From: Apoderus coryli
Lineage: Eukaryota; Arthropoda; Insecta; Coleoptera; Attelabidae
NCBI GenBank assembly: GCA_911728435.2
Contig: OU452199.1
Coordinates: forward strand, 43,163,253-43,227,252
Length of the DNA: 64,000 nt
Reading direction: 5' to 3'
Shown: positions 45,130-56,600 of the stretch, piece by piece
Layout: each line of letters opens with the position of its first letter
Position numbering within the stretch: position 1 is the first letter of the stretch
Translations under genes and position numbers: made by a program
Notes under the pieces: model-generated
Told to the model about the DNA's origin: nothing
The model's database searches: none
The model's input: the letters and a program-made list of their open reading frames with translations, nothing else

Positions 45130-46250
45130 TCGTGCTATCAAAAACGCTACTGGCATGGCTAGAGTGCCCCCAGTTCAGAATTGCATATGACGTAGCGCTC
45201 TGAAATAAGGCAAAATATGTTGTTCTTAGAACGCTAATAGACACCTCGTCCCTCAGGCTGCCCAACGATCTTACACAGCTTGCCGGAAACGCTCTCAACA
45301 TGCTGATCCCAACACAATCTCGCATCAACCACAGTGCCCAAAAACTTAACTCCTGCACGGTTGTCAATGTCCCGAATATCGCGAAGCGAAAATATAATTG
45401 TTTCTGTTTTAGTTTGATTCAAACACAGCTTATTAGCCTCAAACCAGGCGGAAACCCTCGACTGCACCTCCCGCAACTGATTTTGAAGACTTTCGAGGCT
45501 ACTGGACACTCGGAGCATCGTCGTGTCATCCGCGAACAGTGTAAAATGAGTGCCCCTGACATAACCTGGAAGATCATTGACGTATATAAGAAATAGCAAG
45601 TTAGGGCCCTAACACAGCCCTGTGGGACAACATGTTTAATCAAGGACATATCAGACAACACGTTGTTATAAAATGTTCGCTGTTGACGTCGATCAAAATA
45701 GCTTGCCAGGAGTTTAACAGATGAATTTTGTACATCATATTTGGCAAGTTTTCCAACCAAAATATCATGATTGACACAGTTGAAAGCCTTCGACAGAAAA
45801 TACCTCCAGCAAACTGTCCTCAAAAGCACCCGCCACATCCTGGACAAAATGTCCGATCGCGTATGTAGTGGACCTACCCAATCTAAATCCAAACTGCGAA
45901 GCTGACAATAAATTGTTTGTCTCGAAGTAGTTCGTTAATTGAGCACACAACACTTTTTCCTTCAGGAAATCCGGAAATACACTGCACAAAATACAGTCAT
46001 TGATAAGCCTAGTTAGAGAAGTCAAAATAATCTCATTGATCGATAGAGTATGTTACAACTTATATCATATAAATCCCGACTAAGATTCGCTTTTAGTGAA
46101 CCCAAAACTTCTCTCATCTTGATCAAGGAAATCTGTCTAAAATTAAAAGATAGAGATTTATCAGGGGGTTCCATGAGGAGGACAGAGTCCTGTGGTGAAT
46201 TTATTTGATCTGTTAATGAAGATGCTATATCTGAATGCAGCGTCATCTTC
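45130..46250 (-). pseudogene. Non-LTR RT (CR1/Jockey group), several frameshifts
   Basis: Minus strand from 46250: SPQDSVLLMEPPDKSLSFNF, ISLIKMREVLGSLKA and DLYDISCNIL (N-terminal RT), then DCILCSVFPDFLKEK, SASQFGFRLGRSTTYAI (fingers), KAFNCVNHDILVGKLAKYD (palm A), VVPQG (box B, partly lost), MLFLIYVNDLPG, FTLFADDTTMLRV (FADD kept), ANKLCLNQTKTETIIFS, VKFLGTVVDARLCWDQHV and YFALFQSATSYAILNWGHSS. At least four frame changes. It is close in type to the RT at 32209. It breaks off within VFDSTKK at about 45137 in a pyrimidine-rich tract. Confidence 0.85.
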
Positions 46251-46368
46251 CTTTTTCTCAACTTCACGTTGTTTCGATCGACTAAAACTCTATGAGAAGT
46301 GTGGCTGATACAACGAGGAACACAATAACCAAGAATAGAAAATTCTAGATAAATCTCACAAAGATATA

Positions 46369-47076
46369 CAGGGTGAGTCACCATAGACTACTATGGCAAA
46401 ACTATTCAGATTTTCAAAATTCTTTCAACAACTGATTTTGTATACCTATTAGGACTACATTCTAAAATAGGTGCCATTTATACAGGGTGTTACATTACCT
46501 TACGTTACATCATATTAAATGATTTTGATATAAGGTTTGTTTGCTCTAAAATGCATAGTTAACTAGATAATAATTTTAAAAGTCAAAAAACATCCCCCAT
46601 TATAAGCCATTTTTTATAGCTACGCCAATGCGTTTTGCAAATAGTAGGTATTTCATAAGATGTACAACATGCTGTAGTAAAATAATCCATTACACATTGT
46701 CTTGAAAAGCTACCCATTATACAGGGTGATGACATTTTGCAAACCCATAAAAATCTTGATGTTTTCAAATAGCACACCCTGTATATTATTTTACTATTAA
46801 AAAGCCAACATTTTAACGGATCAAAAAATACCATAAAAGTTATTGCTTTAATGACATTTTTTTTAGAAAAATTGGCATAAACACAAATTTTCTTGAAATG
46901 CTACTTTTACGTATTACGACGATTATAATATTAAGAAGGCCGTGTAACACCCTGTATAAATGGCACCTATTTTAGAATGTAGTCCTAATAGATCTACAAA
47001 ATCCGATCTTAAAAGAATTTTGAAAATCTGAATTGTTTTGCCACAGTAGACCGTCGCATCCATTTGACTCACCCTG
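46369..47076. mobile_element. Foldback CAGGGTG element with concentric inverted repeats
   Basis: Outer arms: 46369-46482 (CAGGGTGAGTCA..., GGACTACATTCTAAAATAGG, TGCCATTTA) and the inverse at 46955-47076, flanked by TA. Inside, at the very dyad centre, lies a second CAGGGTG...CACCCTG pair (46483-46954), and inside that a third (46722-46781). All three pairs have TA at the junctions. No ORF of interest. Confidence 0.75.
46483..46954. mobile_element. Inner CAGGGTG element, 472 bp
   Basis: Begins CAGGGTGTTACATTACC and ends CGTGTAACACCCTG, flanked by TA within the palindrome GCCATTTA|TAAATGGC of the outer element. Part of its interior recurs at 36700-36860, so this unit is dispersed. Confidence 0.65.
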
Positions 47077-47489
47077 TATATACCTTAGCCCTTAGCCTTA
47101 GTAAGTCATTACCAAGACTCTGTCATTTGCGTTTAGCAAATTTGCTCTTCCTGTACAATACGGGGATAGATCGAATATCAAAATATAGGAGCAAATTATT
47201 CAACGTTATGTCAATGCACATGACATTTGAACGCCCATGTAGGCAAGCTAATAAAAATTAATTTGAACCCTACATTATTAAATATATTACACATAGATCT
47301 AATGAAATTATAACGCTATATTATGGTATATAAGAGTGTAGTGTTAAAGCTTCGGATATCTTCTCACCACTTTGAGAATAATAAAGAAGAAAATTCGCCT
47401 CTGGTGGCAATTTTAATCCTCTCTACTCCTTTCATCTATAATGGAGAGTGCCTCTGGGGTTAAGAGACTTTTATCAAATTATCCCACAT
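47077..47489. other. Intergenic, nothing recognised
   Basis: No supported feature. Confidence 0.4.
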
Positions 47490-47579
47490 TCTACCGCTAC
47501 ACCACCACCACCTTTTCTATTCCTCGCTGATGTCTCATATTATACATATTGTCGGTTCCACAATAATTCGTTGACTTCT

Positions 47580-47860
47580 TAAGTGCAAGAGAGCGAAGAT
47601 TTGTTAAATGTTTGTGGTTTAAGTGTAGCCGTTTCCATTTGCTCCTCTGAAGCATCAATTCGTTGTTGTCTTTGGTCGACTGTGAGCTTACGCGGCACCC
47701 ACTTTGCACAGAGCTTTCACATACCCAAATGTTGGTGTAAAATGGTAAAAACACTACCATCTGATATCTTTACAATGTCAGCTAGCTTGTGCACCTTCAA
47801 TTTGCGATCGTTCATAACCAATTTGTGAATTTTGTTTGACGTTTTCAGGAATAACAGCCT
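47580..47860 (-). pseudogene. DD34D mariner transposase, linker to WVPR fragment
   Basis: Minus: VIPENVKQNSQI shifting to LVMNDRKLKVHKLADIVKIS, DGSVFTILHQHLGM, stop, KLCAKWVPRKLTVDQRQQRI and DASEEQ. The blocks RKLKV.ELADI, SVFTILH and KLCAKWVPR..T.DQ are typical of irritans/mauritiana-type mariners. Catalytic core absent. It has stops and a frameshift. Confidence 0.85.
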
Positions 47861-48955
47861 CATTTCGGCGATGCAACGAATAGTTACCTAATATACGGTG
47901 TATCTAGCGTACCGAATATTCAGCAACTATTCGGCGAAGCGTCATATGGTGGTGGAGTTTGCGTGGAGTTCTTACTTTCGTGCGGCGCACATCTTTCCTC
48001 GGGTAGGTATTTTATCTACCGCATTCTTTGACGCAGTGGAGGCGATAAACACGCTACGCCTTGTTTGTTGTAGAGCTGAGCCTTCCGGAACATAAGCTGC
48101 ATTAGGATGTGACCACGCATTGTAACTCAATCTACTATATGATGGCACGGCTCCTCGAACAGAAGCGTTCTGTTTCATTGTATCTAACGGACAATTCAAA
48201 AATCCGTAAGTTCAGGGTACTCCGGTGTCTCAGAGATCATTCCACAAACAAATTAGAAAGTACCAGGTTAGTTATCAAAGCGGAGCTGGAAGACCTAGCT
48301 TAGCTAGACGAAAAACATAAAATTGTTATTTGTTATCTACTGTCCTGGACCGCGTTGAACCTGGGTTTAAGGCGAGTTTCAACATGGACCAAAATCAAGC
48401 TGGAAAGGCTCGGTATATACTTTTCTTAGAGGCTTTAAAAAGAAGCTGTGAAGAATCTAGTAGTGATAGCGATATTGCGATTGGCAATAGCGGAGCGACT
48501 ACACATAAAAGAAGTAAAATGACTAAAAGAAACCCAGAATTGAGACTGATACTCACGGAAGTTTTTGGGCTTATTATAATGCAGTGGCGACGACCGTACA
48601 TAAACAAACAGGGTTGCCAAAGAACTTGATTCTTATTTGGAAACTTCACGCATAGGTAGAAATGACAATCCTTATATTTCGTTTGTATATCTCACCGGAG
48701 GCAGTACCCATGCTTAACACAACTTTCCTCAATTTATCTGTCCGCCCCCGCTCCATGTCTTTCACCCTTTTTCTATTTCTCTTTAGTTTATATAAACTTT
48801 TATAATTTTTGCTTAAAAATATTAAAATAAATTTAACTATTTGGCAGTGCTAACTGAGCGTCTTATTAAGCTTACATCAGCAGCGAATTTCAAGAAAATC
48901 AGTTAACGTGTCTTTGAGATATTAATAAAAAAAGATTTTTTGAAAAAAACTTTGA
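47861..48955. other. Intergenic; GC-richer patch and unassigned 99-codon frame
   Basis: Bases 47930-48120 are more GC-rich and may be an old repeat. At 48330-48629 (plus) a frame has ARYILFLEALKRSCEESSSD and a basic THKRSKMTKRN run; I do not recognise it and see no splice partners. Confidence 0.35.
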
Positions 48956-49029
48956 CACCCTGTATTTTGAAAACCATGCACTTCCGGACATCAGTCTCTT
49001 ATCTCAAACTGTTTGTCTATGGTTCCTCA

Positions 49030-49240
49030 ATACGCCTCAGAAGTTTTTTCCAATTAAGAGGGGACACCCTGTATAGGTAGCCCTTGACAACATTGGTTGT
49101 GTCATCCGCAAAAAGTGTAAACCTGCCTCGCAAACTAATACTTGATGTCGGTAATATAAAGAAGAAAGAGGATAGGACCCAAGACAGACCTCTGAGGCAC
49201 TCCACAAGAGATACTCAAGCCATCCGATGAAGCTCCTCGG
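49030..49240 (-). pseudogene. Non-LTR RT palm fragment
   Basis: Minus with frame changes: SCGVPQRSVLGPILFLLYITDI, then RFTLFADDTTNVV. Boxes B and C (FADD) of a CR1/Jockey-group RT, truncated on both sides. Confidence 0.7.
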
Positions 49241-49270
49241 ATCCAGACCTCCGTATACAATTATTAATTA

Positions 49271-49395
49271 CACAGGCCAACAAAATGAAAAAAAAAATTT
49301 GGTGCCAGAAATCTAACATCTGATTTTAGATGTTTTTAATGTGCTGATTCCAAAAATGCCACCAGATTTTTTCTATCAGCTCTAGTTTTTGAGAT
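49271..49395 (+). repeat. Left terminal inverted repeat
   Basis: CACAGGCCAACA at the tip, TTGGTGCC at 49299-49306, and the inner block ending TTTTTGAGAT at 49395. Pairs with 51558-51682. Confidence 0.75.
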
Positions 49396-49729
49396 ACACG
49401 TTACAGGTTAAATGATATATTTTTTTCTGATAAAGGACAACAAATAAAGAGATAAATATGTACTTAATCGTCAAAATAGGAATTTCCCAGAATCTAATTA
49501 GCCAAATGGATACCTGGAATTGTCCCTGACCCAATGTTCCTATACTAGGAACTACTCAATACAATGCTCTTACTTACTTTTATACCTGTAATTGCCTATG
49601 ACCCGATCCTTCTATACCTGCTTGGCTGTACTTGATTTAGTATATTACTGAGTTTTCCCAAGTAAAGTTGTGCTATCATTTTGTGTAAATTTTGGTCGTT
49701 TTGTAGTATCAAGACACTAAACTGAAACA

Positions 49730-51430
49730 ATGGCATCCACAAGCAGACGTACCTGTGTAAATCATCCCGATGTTTTTTGTTATGTGTGTGGTGAATACAC
49801 TTTGAAAGAGAGCAGAAAAAGGATTTCTGACTTTGTGAAAAGAGCTTATCTTGCCTATTTTGGCGTTCATTTAGGAGATCAAGATAAATCTTGGGCCCCA
49901 CATTTCATATGTAAAACATGTGTTGAACATTTGCGACAGTGGACAACTGGAAAGAGGAAGTGCCTAAAGTTTGGTGTACCAATGGTTTGGAGAGAACCGC
50001 GGAACCATCATGACGACTGCTATTTTTGTCTCGTTAATATTAAAGGCATAAATAGAAACAATAGACACAAATGGACATATCCTGATCTAGATTCTGCAAG
50101 AAGGCCTGTAGTGCATTCGGAAGAAATACCCGTTCCATCATTCAGCAGTCTACCCAAACTGACAGAAGATGATACAGAAACATCAACGTCTGACGAAGTT
50201 AAAAGAATTCAATCAGAAAACGACAGCGATTTTGAAGCAGATTTAGCAACTCCGCAGTGTTTCAATCAAGAAGAACTAAACGATCTTATAAGAGACCTGA
50301 ATCTCTCAAAGGAATCCGCTGAATTACTTGCATCCAGATTAAAAGAAAAAAATCTACTTTGTCGAGGTACTAATATTACATTTTATCGTAAAAGAGATAA
50401 GGATCTGCTGCCTTTTTTCACTCAGGAAAATGACTTGGTATTCTGTAACAATATAAAAGGGCTCTTAGAAAAAATGGGTTTGTCTGAATACACTCCAGAT
50501 GATTGGCGCCTTTTTATTGACAGTTCAAAACGTAGTTTAAAATGTGTTCTTTTACATAACGGTAACAAATATGGCTCAATTCCTATTGGTCATTCTACTA
50601 CCATGAAGGAAGAATATGAAACAATAGCATTAGTTTTGAGAAAAATTAAATACGAAGAACATCAGTGGTCAATTTGTGTTGATTTAAAAATGATTAACTT
50701 CCTCCTTGGACAGCAGAGTGGTTATACAAAATATCCTTGTTTTTTGTGCCTTTGGGACAGCAGAGCTAAAAATGAGCACTGGGTTAACAAAAATTGGCCT
50801 TCAAGAGATGTCATGATTCAAGGAATACAAAACGTGATCAACGAACCTTTGGTTTCAAGAGAAAAAATCTTACTTCCGCCCTTGCATATCAAGCTAGGCC
50901 TAATGAAGCAATTTGTGAAGGCCTTAAATCGAGATGGAAATTGTTTTGGGTATTTGTCACGTAAATTTCCTGGCATTAGCACGGAAAAACTAAAAGCTGG
51001 TATATTTGATGGTCCTCAAATAAGGCAACTTGTTAAAGATCCACAATTCACCACATCAATGAACGAGACTGAATTTAACGCTTGGAGTTCATTTGTTCAA
51101 GTAGTACAAAATTTTCTTGGCAATCATAAAGCAGACAATTACGTAGAATTAGTGGAAACTATGCTTTCAAATTTTAATATTCTCGGCTGTAACATGAGTA
51201 TAAAAGTTCACTACCTCCACAGCCACCTAGATCGTTTTCCAGAAAACTTAGGTGATTGTAGTGAAGAACAGGGGGAAAGATTCCACCAGGATATTAAAAC
51301 TATGGAAGATCGTTATCAAGGACGATGGGATAGCCACATGATGGCGGACTACTGCTGGAGCCTTCAGCGAGACTGCCCTAGTAAACTCCATTCTAGAAAA
51401 TCGTATAAAAGAAAATTTTTATGTGATTAG
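49730..51430 (+). CDS. Putative transposase with N-terminal zinc-binding region and DDE-like core
   Basis: 566 aa, single exon, between terminal inverted repeats. The N-terminus has spaced cysteines (C9, C17, C20, C61, C64, C78, then C97 and C100) that suggest a zinc-binding DNA-recognition module. Residues 130-175 are acidic, Ser/Thr-rich and probably disordered. The core has a beta-strand pattern with LFIDSSKRSLKCVLLHNG (Asp264), IPIGHSTT, WSICVDLKMINFLLG (Asp318), an inserted CFLC (337-340) with H350, LPPLHIKLGLMKQFVKAL (381-398), KVHYLHSHLD (492-501) and GDCSEEQGERFHQDIK (Glu512, 513, 516). Asp264, Asp318 and one of these Glu residues would make a DDE triad; this is inference. Similar proteins occur, as I recall, in many copies in arthropods and cnidarians without a named function. 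I cannot name the superfamily. The start is the first ATG, in context AACAATGGC. Confidence 0.8.
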   Translation: MASTSRRTCVNHPDVFCYVCGEYTLKESRKRISDFVKRAYLAYFGVHLGDQDKSWAPHFICKTCVEHLRQWTTGKRKCLKFGVPMVWREPRNHHDDCYFCLVNIKGINRNNRHKWTYPDLDSARRPVVHSEEIPVPSFSSLPKLTEDDTETSTSDEVKRIQSENDSDFEADLATPQCFNQEELNDLIRDLNLSKESAELLASRLKEKNLLCRGTNITFYRKRDKDLLPFFTQENDLVFCNNIKGLLEKMGLSEYTPDDWRLFIDSSKRSLKCVLLHNGNKYGSIPIGHSTTMKEEYETIALVLRKIKYEEHQWSICVDLKMINFLLGQQSGYTKYPCFLCLWDSRAKNEHWVNKNWPSRDVMIQGIQNVINEPLVSREKILLPPLHIKLGLMKQFVKALNRDGNCFGYLSRKFPGISTEKLKAGIFDGPQIRQLVKDPQFTTSMNETEFNAWSSFVQVVQNFLGNHKADNYVELVETMLSNFNILGCNMSIKVHYLHSHLDRFPENLGDCSEEQGERFHQDIKTMEDRYQGRWDSHMMADYCWSLQRDCPSKLHSRKSYKRKFLCD

Positions 51431-51557
51431 TGACTAATGTAATTATGTAAATTAAGTTTTTGCAATAAATACTTAAATCCATGTGTCTTTGTTTTTTTTA
51501 ACTGTCAATAGTAATATTATATATTATAACAGTTATAACGTAAATTATATACACAAT

Positions 51558-51682
51558 TTTTTAAAAAATCTCAAAAACTAGATCTGATAGACAAAATCTG
51601 AGAACCTTTTTACATTCTGCATCCAAAAATTACTCAGGAACAGTTAAAAAATCGCAGGCACCAAAATGTGTGTTGGCCTGTG
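51558..51682 (-). repeat. Right terminal inverted repeat
   Basis: Inverse of the left repeat: ATCTCAAAAACTAGA...CTGATAGA, GGCACCAAAA at about 51657-51666, and TGTTGGCCTGTG at the tip. Confidence 0.75.
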
Positions 51683-51685
51683 TTA

Positions 51686-52683
51686 TAGTTAGTTGCAGGA
51701 TTTTTTTGGTTTTTGCAGATCTGTAAATAAAATGGATATTTTATATATATATGGTTTGTAAAATTGTAATGCTTTTTGTTTAAAAACTACTAAAACACTT
51801 TAGACTATTTTTTAAGTAAATTCCTATGCGCCAAACAAGATGTCAAAATAAGAATTAAATTATTTTGACATGTCTTGGGAGTTTTTTTCAAGAATTTGGA
51901 CTTCTCAGTTTTGATATAGTTTGAGAACTTCCTTTCTAGTTCTTGTAGAGTATTAAAGTTTATAAAATCCAGTCCATTTTCAGTTCCTGAAATAGTAAGT
52001 TTTATAAAGTTTCTTAATAATGAGTCGACATAAAGTTTTCTTCAGTAAGTTCTTTTGTTTATTATCTTTAATGTCTCTAAAGTTAACGACCTTTTTGTTT
52101 CTAATTCAGTTTCAGTAAAGTTTGTTTCGTTTAGTAATTGTTTAATATTTCGAATAGTCGAATTTTTAAAGTCTGTCATAATTGTCAGATTACAATAATT
52201 ATAGTTAAAGTTTTATGTAGAAATTAATATAATTATTCGTAATTATATTAATTTACCTTTTCAGTTTGTTAGATTAATATTTTCTTATTTAGATTTTCAT
52301 TATGTTTTATTCTTATTATTTTTACATATCTGTTTTTCTTATTGTTATTCATTTTTATTATATATCATTATATTGTTGTTATTATAGCCTCCAAGCTTCT
52401 AGTTGGCTTTAGATCTATCTTAGTAAACAGAAGTCATTTAAAGAGTGTTTCTCATATAAATAAAGTGTGTGTGTCATAGAGGTCAGTTAGTTTTATTTTA
52501 ATACAGAATAATAAAAATAGCAAATCGGGGTTCACTTGGACTCACGCTTTTAATCAGATTTCTTTCTAGGTGTTTACAACACCTGCGCTAATTTAAATTG
52601 TCACAGGAGGCGTAAATATAGTATTTTAATACAAATATAACTACAACCGACACCTGAATATATCTGTTTTATTTTAGACTTCT
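51686..52683. other. Intergenic, nothing firm
   Basis: Very T- and A-rich. Short less-biased stretches (CGGGGTTCACTTGGACTC at 52527; TTGTCACAGGAGGCG at 52599) might be retrotransposon debris. No pair of ends seen. Confidence 0.35.
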
Positions 52684-53692
52684 TTTTTTTTTTTGATTAG
52701 GCCAAGGCAGAGAAATCATCATGACACCTAGGGAGTTCCTTACCACTTCCCTAGGTAGTGTGGGACTCTAACCCAAACTAAAACTCTGCCTTATCTTTGT
52801 AGTATGACTCGGGAACCTTCCCTTTTCCATGTCCTCGCTTGATTGTCCGCTGTTGCTGTTGTCTTCTGATGTTGATTGTCGTCTGTTGCTGTTGTCCTCT
52901 GTTGGTGGTGCCTATAAAACACTCTGAAACATACCTTTAGATGAGTATACCTGACCTGAAAGAAACAATATTAATTGGTGTCCTAATCCTGTGGGTTCCT
53001 TCGTCAGAATTGACTCCTCGGTCTCCGGTACCGCCTGGCACCGTCTTCTACGTTGTAGTTGACTGCTTCGCGAATCAGTGGGTTTGCATGGGTCTCTGCT
53101 ATTGCAAAGACCTACTCGGCTCTCAACCTCATGACGTCCCTGAGGGCGTCGAGTTTGAGATCCCTTCGGATCTGTGCGTTTGACACAAACCAGGGTGCAC
53201 TCACTGTCATCCTTCTTGCCTCGTTACAGGTACGATGGTGCCGCGTATCCCCATGCTGAACTGGTCAAGGCAGGTCGCACGACTGCCTTAACCATTTGGA
53301 GCTTGACCTGCAAGGGCATCTTGCTCCTTCTGCAGATCATCGGGTAGAGCTTCGAAAGGATGCCTTTGGCATTCGCGATGCTCTTCTCGATGTGCGGTCT
53401 TCATGACAGGGATCTGTCCAAAGTTACCCCCAGGTACTTTGCAGTGTTCTGCCATTGTATGTCAGTACCCTCGATGTTGACGAAGTCGTCGGGGCGCACT
53501 TGTCTTCTTCTGATGAGGAGCGGTGAAGTTGTCCGCTGCTCGCTGCAGGTATCTTGTCACCAATTCCGCACTGCGACTGCGGGCAATCAGGGCGGTGTCG
53601 TCTGTTATTTTAAACAACTTTCCTACAAATCCCTTTGGATCACAACAAGACAAGAGATCCCATAATTGCCTGGCGCTAGATGACGGCAACAT
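52684..53692 (-). pseudogene. Jockey-clade RT, C-terminal part with poly(A)
   Basis: Minus strand from 53692: LFKITDDTALIARSRSAELV (catalytic YADD reads ITDD), TRYLQRAADNFTA, then in another frame TAKYLGVTLDRSLS, HIEKSIANAKGILSKLYPMI, QVKLQMVKAVVRPALT and further decayed C-terminal sequence. The block order and YLGV.LD style are those of Jockey-clade elements. The 3' end is a poly(A) seen as T14 at about 52681-52695. It is clearly more GC-rich than its surroundings. 5' truncated at the FADD box. Confidence 0.8.
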
Positions 53693-56600
53693 AATATTTA
53701 ATTTTGACTCGGAAAAAACAGTTGTTTACCGGGAAATATTCTCCCTTCCTATACGCAACGTGATAACAACATACTCGTGTCTAAATAATGAAAGTTTAAC
53801 AATTCTCGTTTGAAATAAGTTAATTAGATTTTTATGCAGCCTGTTGAGGAAATTTTAGTGTTTTACATCGCAGAGAAGCCGTACTCAATAAGTAGTCAGT
53901 GGAATAAATTGATTTAAATTGGTTTTAATTAAAATACACGGTCGGCTGCACCTAATTTTCAGTAATTTTATTAGAGTCGATATAGTTATACATATAAAGT
54001 ATTGGAAAGGGTCTGTCAAATGTGATAAAAAAAAAAGTTATTCTCTTTTCGTGTTCTTTCGCAAATGTACCTACTTCAGTTGGAAGCTTTATCTAAATTA
54101 AGTTTCTTAATTTACAATCAACTTGTTAGAGTTTATGTTTAAGGGAGGATTTATTAAATGTAGAAATACACAGGTTGGTTCAAATTAGAAGAGATATTTG
54201 TTGATTTTCAGTAGACGCTCAATCATTTATTTCTGTCTTAATAATATGACAGGGTTGTCCATTAAGAATGCGATATTCTGCATTACAAATAATTCAGCAA
54301 CAATATTAGTCCATTACCCATTTCCGGTATAACCGGAAGTACTAGATTCTTAGCCGAATTGGTCCCGTCGACCTAAGTCCTACACCAGATTTTCAGATTG
54401 TTCCACCGTGTAGTTTCTCCATAATCGTTCGAATCCCATCCCGGTATATGTTTGTAAAAAATGTTCATTCATATATTCTATAAGTAGTTAAAGTCCTACT
54501 ACAAAACCTGACTCACCCACCCTGTATATTAATCATTTAACAATTTATATTCGCCTATAAAGTAAGTAAGTATATGAAAAACCGCTTAATTTCCTTTCCC
54601 AAAAAGTGTAGATATACGGCTCTCCTGATAAATAAAGACGACGAATAAGTATATAAGATAAGAATAAAAAAAACTGTTCTCAATCCTAATAACAAATCAG
54701 TATCATTAACGTCCATACCCCGAAAAACTCGCTCCTTTTCTCTAAAACACAATCAACTCATAGTCGGGCTCCGTTGAACAACTCTATGTTTTATCGCTTC
54801 TCACTTCCATAGAAATGGTGGTGCATTTTTTACATTTTCGTTCAGAGTTAAATAGAGGCAAGGGTGTAGTTTAGAAATAATGGATGTAAGAAGAAAGGGA
54901 GATATTCCCTGATATAATTTAATAAATATTTTCCACTTTATCGTCGTTATTTTCAAAATATTTTCAATTTTGATTTGATTGCAGGGTTTATTTGTTGAAC
55001 AACATTCAAGAACAACTAACTTCCAATAAAGAGACTAAATTTCTGCTGATTATTAGTCCGTCCCCGGTTTTCCCATCGGATGTAAATATTAGCCAATTTA
55101 AAAGGGAGCACTGAAACTCTTCTCTTTTGCTAATGCCAAACTACAAGAAATAGAGATGCACATATTTATAATACATAGGTATTACACTATTATTAACCAG
55201 TCAAAATAATTTTGTTTCTATTATATTTACGGGCACAATTTCACTCTAGTATTTAATAATATTCGTTCACAATCAAAATTAATGTTTACATTATGAATTA
55301 TTATGAAAAGAAAACTGAAGAGGTTAAAAGTTAAAATATTACCTACTGCCCGACCAAAAAACTCTTCTTCATTGTGGGCTACCTTAAATTTGCTATGTTG
55401 ACTAATTTCCCCATACTTAACAAGTGCTTATGATTCGGTGCAATCAATTCCGTTCTAAGTAATACTTAAAATTTAGGTGACCCTCTACTTAAACTGTATG
55501 TGGTGCAAACGGGCATAAATGAATTTCGACGCCACTGTGTAATATACGATCGGTCGTTTCTCTGTTTTGAAAAGTTCACTTATTGTTATTGCAGTTTCAT
55601 TATTTACTCCTACGGGATTAATGGCTGCACATCTGTATTACGTGTGCGGATTCTTATAATCTGGGTCGAGATTTAGCTATTGAGCGAAGAGTGGAGTCTA
55701 GCTGCTGCTGGCATTTTTCTCTCATACTATATGCTTTTTTGCGGCTTTCGTTGATCACCACGAAGAAAAAACAATTTAATAATAACTAGAATGAAGTTTT
55801 TGCTATTGAACGTTCGGCGCCAGAGTTTAATCATTGTATTAAACTACTGACTGTTTGGAGGGTAATTATTCCTACCGTTTGGTATTTATTTTGCGGCAAT
55901 TAATTCGTACCTATACGGATTATTTGTTTTTCATTTAATGTACAATAATTACAATAAAAATACATAAATATGGGATTTATCAAAGTTAGTAATTTGAATC
56001 AAAATAAAAAAAAACTTGTCTAGTCTAATCGAATGAACCAATTGCAGCAATAAATCCTAGTATTTTTTTTAAATTTGACATCACTGCTTTAAACTTTCAC
56101 TGCAGAGTCGTCTACAGGTGAGTAACAAAACTACAGAATATAGACTCATCAATAATACAGTAACCTCAACATGTAGTAGTCCCTGTTCAGCACAATTCCA
56201 ACAGATGGGTCTGAGCGCACTTTGAGACAGTACCGCCACAGTATAATATATAAATAACTGAAGAGTTTTTTTTCCGCCATATTCAGGCAAAGGAGAATAC
56301 TTTGTATTTTGTGTTGCATAGCACTCTATAAATCGTATAGAGAGTTGCATACCTAGTACTCAGTTTGTTCTCTGGATTTATGGTATTTGGGTGAATCTTA
56401 TAAGTTTTCTCTGATGTTATAGGGAAATCGATGAATAATTACTGTTGCTAAATTAATTTTATTTCATAGGTTGTCGATCCAATTAAAGAGCTCCTTAACA
56501 CCTATATCAAGATACTGTCCGAGAATAGTCACCATATTCCCAGACACTGTGTCAATTCAAAAGAATGTCACAATTATTGAATCACAAGACGTTATTGCTA

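Larger units (their letters stand above)
49271..51682 (+). mobile_element. DNA transposon with TIRs, unassigned superfamily
   Basis: 2412 bp. Both ends begin CACAGGCCAACA (49271-49282 and, inverted, 51671-51682), followed by TTGGTGCC about 15-25 bases in. After a divergent stretch comes a strong block TCTATCAG-N-TCTAGTTTTTGAGAT (49372-49395 on the left, about 51575-51598 inverted on the right). The imperfect terminal inverted repeats thus span about 125 bases. TTA flanks both ends (49268-49270 and 51683-51685), the apparent target duplication. One uninterrupted 566-codon gene lies inside, with AATAAATA 33 bases after its stop. The unbroken ORF suggests recent activity. Confidence 0.85.

Noticed and set aside
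48330..48629. 99-codon frame with a basic stretch
   Set aside because: Could be a decayed transposon protein or chance; no motif allows a call.
49596..49901. 101-codon minus-strand frame overlapping the start of the 566-aa gene
   Set aside because: Antisense to the transposase coding sequence, with no recognisable domain.
54350..54445. tRNA-like A and B boxes (TTAGCCGAATTGG, GTTCGAATCCC)
   Set aside because: The spacing is too long for a tRNA, no cloverleaf can be drawn, and no second copy was found to support a SINE.
56081..56350. 89-codon minus-strand frame with hydrophobic stretches
   Set aside because: No motif, no partner exon and no sequence support.
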